Assembly (NCBI GenBank): GCA_030840885.1
Contig: JAVEDQ010000354.1
Location: 1 to 5,667, forward strand
Origin: Frankiaceae bacterium
Lineage (GTDB): Bacteria; Actinomycetota; Actinomycetes; Frankiales; Frankiaceae
DNA: 5,667 bases
Direction: 5' to 3'
Positions 5,166 to 5,667 of this stretch are shown here, piece after piece. Under the pieces are notes generated by a model, which worked only from the letters and a program-made list of their open reading frames with translations, was not told the origin of the DNA and did not search any database. Made by a program: the position numbers and the translations under genes. Each line of letters opens with the position of its first letter. Position 1 is the first letter of the stretch.

Positions 5166-5211
5166 GGCGACACGGGTGCCGATCGTGGGGTGTGTCGCCG
5201 CTCGGGCACCC
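5166..5211. repeat. Two interlocked inverted repeats in the divergent promoter region
   Basis: Dyad A is GGCGACAC (5166-5173) with GTGTCGCC (5192-5199). Dyad B is GGGTGCC (5174-5180) with GGCACCC (5205-5211). Both are perfect and are arranged A-B-A'-B', with centres 10 bp apart. They sit between the proposed start points of the two divergent genes, where an operator would lie. The remainder of 5131-5296 holds only the promoter-like elements and the leader ORF. Confidence 0.6.
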
Positions 5212-5263
5212 CGCTTGGGCAGCCTCAGGGGTACGACTCCGGACGGGGCGACGCTCCGGCTCG

Positions 5264-5269
5264 TACTGT
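5264..5269 (+). promoter_or_regulatory. Candidate -10 element of the metallopeptidase transcript
   Basis: TACTGT ends 7 nt before the GTG at 5277, placing the transcript start at that GTG. A poor -35-like CGGACG (5240-5245) is 18 bp upstream. Transcription from here would give a leaderless seven-codon ORF followed by the metallopeptidase gene. Confidence 0.35.
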
Positions 5270-5276
5270 TTCTGAC

Positions 5277-5300
5277 GTGAGCGAGAAGGTCGGCCGGTGA
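5277..5300 (+). CDS. Possible seven-codon leader ORF (MSEKVGR)
   Basis: GTG at 5277 reads seven codons to TGA at 5298-5300, and this stop overlaps the metallopeptidase GTG as GTGA. It lies 7 nt after a -10-like hexamer, so it could be translated as a leaderless ORF and pass ribosomes to the downstream start by coupling. Short leaderless ORFs overlapping a downstream gene are known in mycobacteria. Against it, the peptide is very short and has no distinctive codons. Confidence 0.35.
   Translation: MSEKVGR
5284..5289 (+). promoter_or_regulatory. Shine-Dalgarno site of the metallopeptidase-family gene
   Basis: AGAAGG is 7 nt before the GTG at 5297 and lies inside the seven-codon leader ORF. 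It supports the GTG at 5297 as a true initiation site even if the leader ORF is not translated. Confidence 0.55.
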
Positions 5301-5667
5301 GCGAGGACGCACCGCTGCGGGTGGCCGCGCCGGATCCCGCGCGTCGGGTGCGGCGGCGGCGTGACCGCCGCGGTCGGGGGCTGCGCGGGCGGCTGGCAGG
5401 GACCGACATCCCCCTGAGCCGCACCCGCGCCGAACAGTTCGACGACCTCGTGCTGGACGCCGTGGAACACCTCGAGCAGCGCTGGGCCCGCGAGCTGCAC
5501 GGCGTCGAGTTCGCGGTGGAAGAGGTTCCGATGGCCGACCCGGTCGTCGATCTCGACGACGTGGATGCGGAGGATCCGGTGCCGCTCAGCCGGCTGCAGC
5601 CGGCTTCGGGTACGGGTCGCGCCACGACCCCACCACGCATCGTGCTCTACCGGCGGCCGCTGGAAGC
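5297..5667 (+). CDS. Metallopeptidase-family protein, N-terminal part (3' end outside window)
   Basis: Starting at GTG 5297 the frame is open for 123 codons to the window edge. It encodes an Arg-rich N-terminus (15-35), then RTRAEQFDDLVLDAVEHLEQRW (42-63), GVEFAVEEVP (69-78), an acidic segment DLDDVDAEDP, and IVLYRRPLE near the edge. This matches the small actinobacterial metallopeptidase family containing Rv3259, whose zinc motif HExxH comes after the region seen here, so catalysis cannot be verified. An in-frame TGA at 5273 rules out an earlier start and GTG 5297 is the first start codon available. AGAAGG lies seven bases upstream. Divergence from DUF3499 repeats the mycobacterial arrangement and supports the assignment. 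Substrate unknown. Confidence 0.85.
   Translation, partial: MSEDAPLRVAAPDPARRVRRRRDRRGRGLRGRLAGTDIPLSRTRAEQFDDLVLDAVEHLEQRWARELHGVEFAVEEVPMADPVVDLDDVDAEDPVPLSRLQPASGTGRATTPPRIVLYRRPLE

Noticed and set aside
5166..5211. H-type RNA pseudoknot from the A-B-A'-B' dyads
   Set aside because: The linker between A and B is 0 nt and an 11-nt insert separates the helices, which is sterically poor on either strand. The region also lies upstream of both proposed transcript starts.

Overview
The window is very GC-rich, with strong G/C bias at third codon positions. Its gene order (divergent metallopeptidase-family gene, DUF3499, small zinc-ribbon gene, manB, Trm112-like, SIS isomerase) is the conserved sugar-phosphate neighbourhood of Actinomycetes, comparable with Rv3259-Rv3256c of Mycobacterium tuberculosis. 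The dodecin is also close to the mycobacterial one. I place the source as a high-GC actinomycete chromosome. Genus cannot be decided by eye.

Layout. 1-519 (+): the C-terminal, cytoplasmic end of an RDD-family membrane protein with a Q/P/Y repeat tail. 584-814 (+): dodecin. 853-1362 (+): a free-standing HNH nuclease-like protein. 1363-1494: a non-coding convergent junction rich in inverted repeats. On the minus strand, read right to left: DUF3499 (5130-4795), a C2C2 zinc-ribbon protein (4615-4337), manB phosphomannomutase/phosphoglucomutase (4250-2898), a Trm112-like zinc protein (2840-2628) and an SIS-domain phosphoglucose/phosphomannose isomerase-like protein (2631-1495), the last two overlapping by GTGA. 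5131-5296: a divergent regulatory region. 5297 to the window end (+): the N-terminal part of a metallopeptidase-family protein that begins with GTG and runs off the window.

How the genes fit together. The SIS protein keeps the residues expected for interconverting fructose-6-P with mannose-6-P or glucose-6-P, and ManB moves the phosphate from C6 to C1. Together they would supply mannose-1-P or glucose-1-P for GDP-mannose, glycan and cell-envelope synthesis. Three small cysteine-rich proteins are interleaved with them, and their partners are unknown.

Most notable points. (1) A TAnnnT hexamer lies 6-7 nt before the start codon of every gene that looks first in its transcript (dodecin, manB, DUF3499, and a 7-codon leader ORF before the metallopeptidase), while the internal genes have Shine-Dalgarno sequences or a GTGA overlap. 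This suggests leaderless transcripts. (2) The seven-codon leader ORF MSEKVGR overlaps the metallopeptidase start by GTGA. (3) Two interlocked perfect dyads lie in the divergent region, their centres 10 bp apart. (4) A motif present three times in the convergent junction forms alternative hairpins. I see no mobile element, CRISPR array, tRNA or rRNA, and no clear evidence of a wholly new system.
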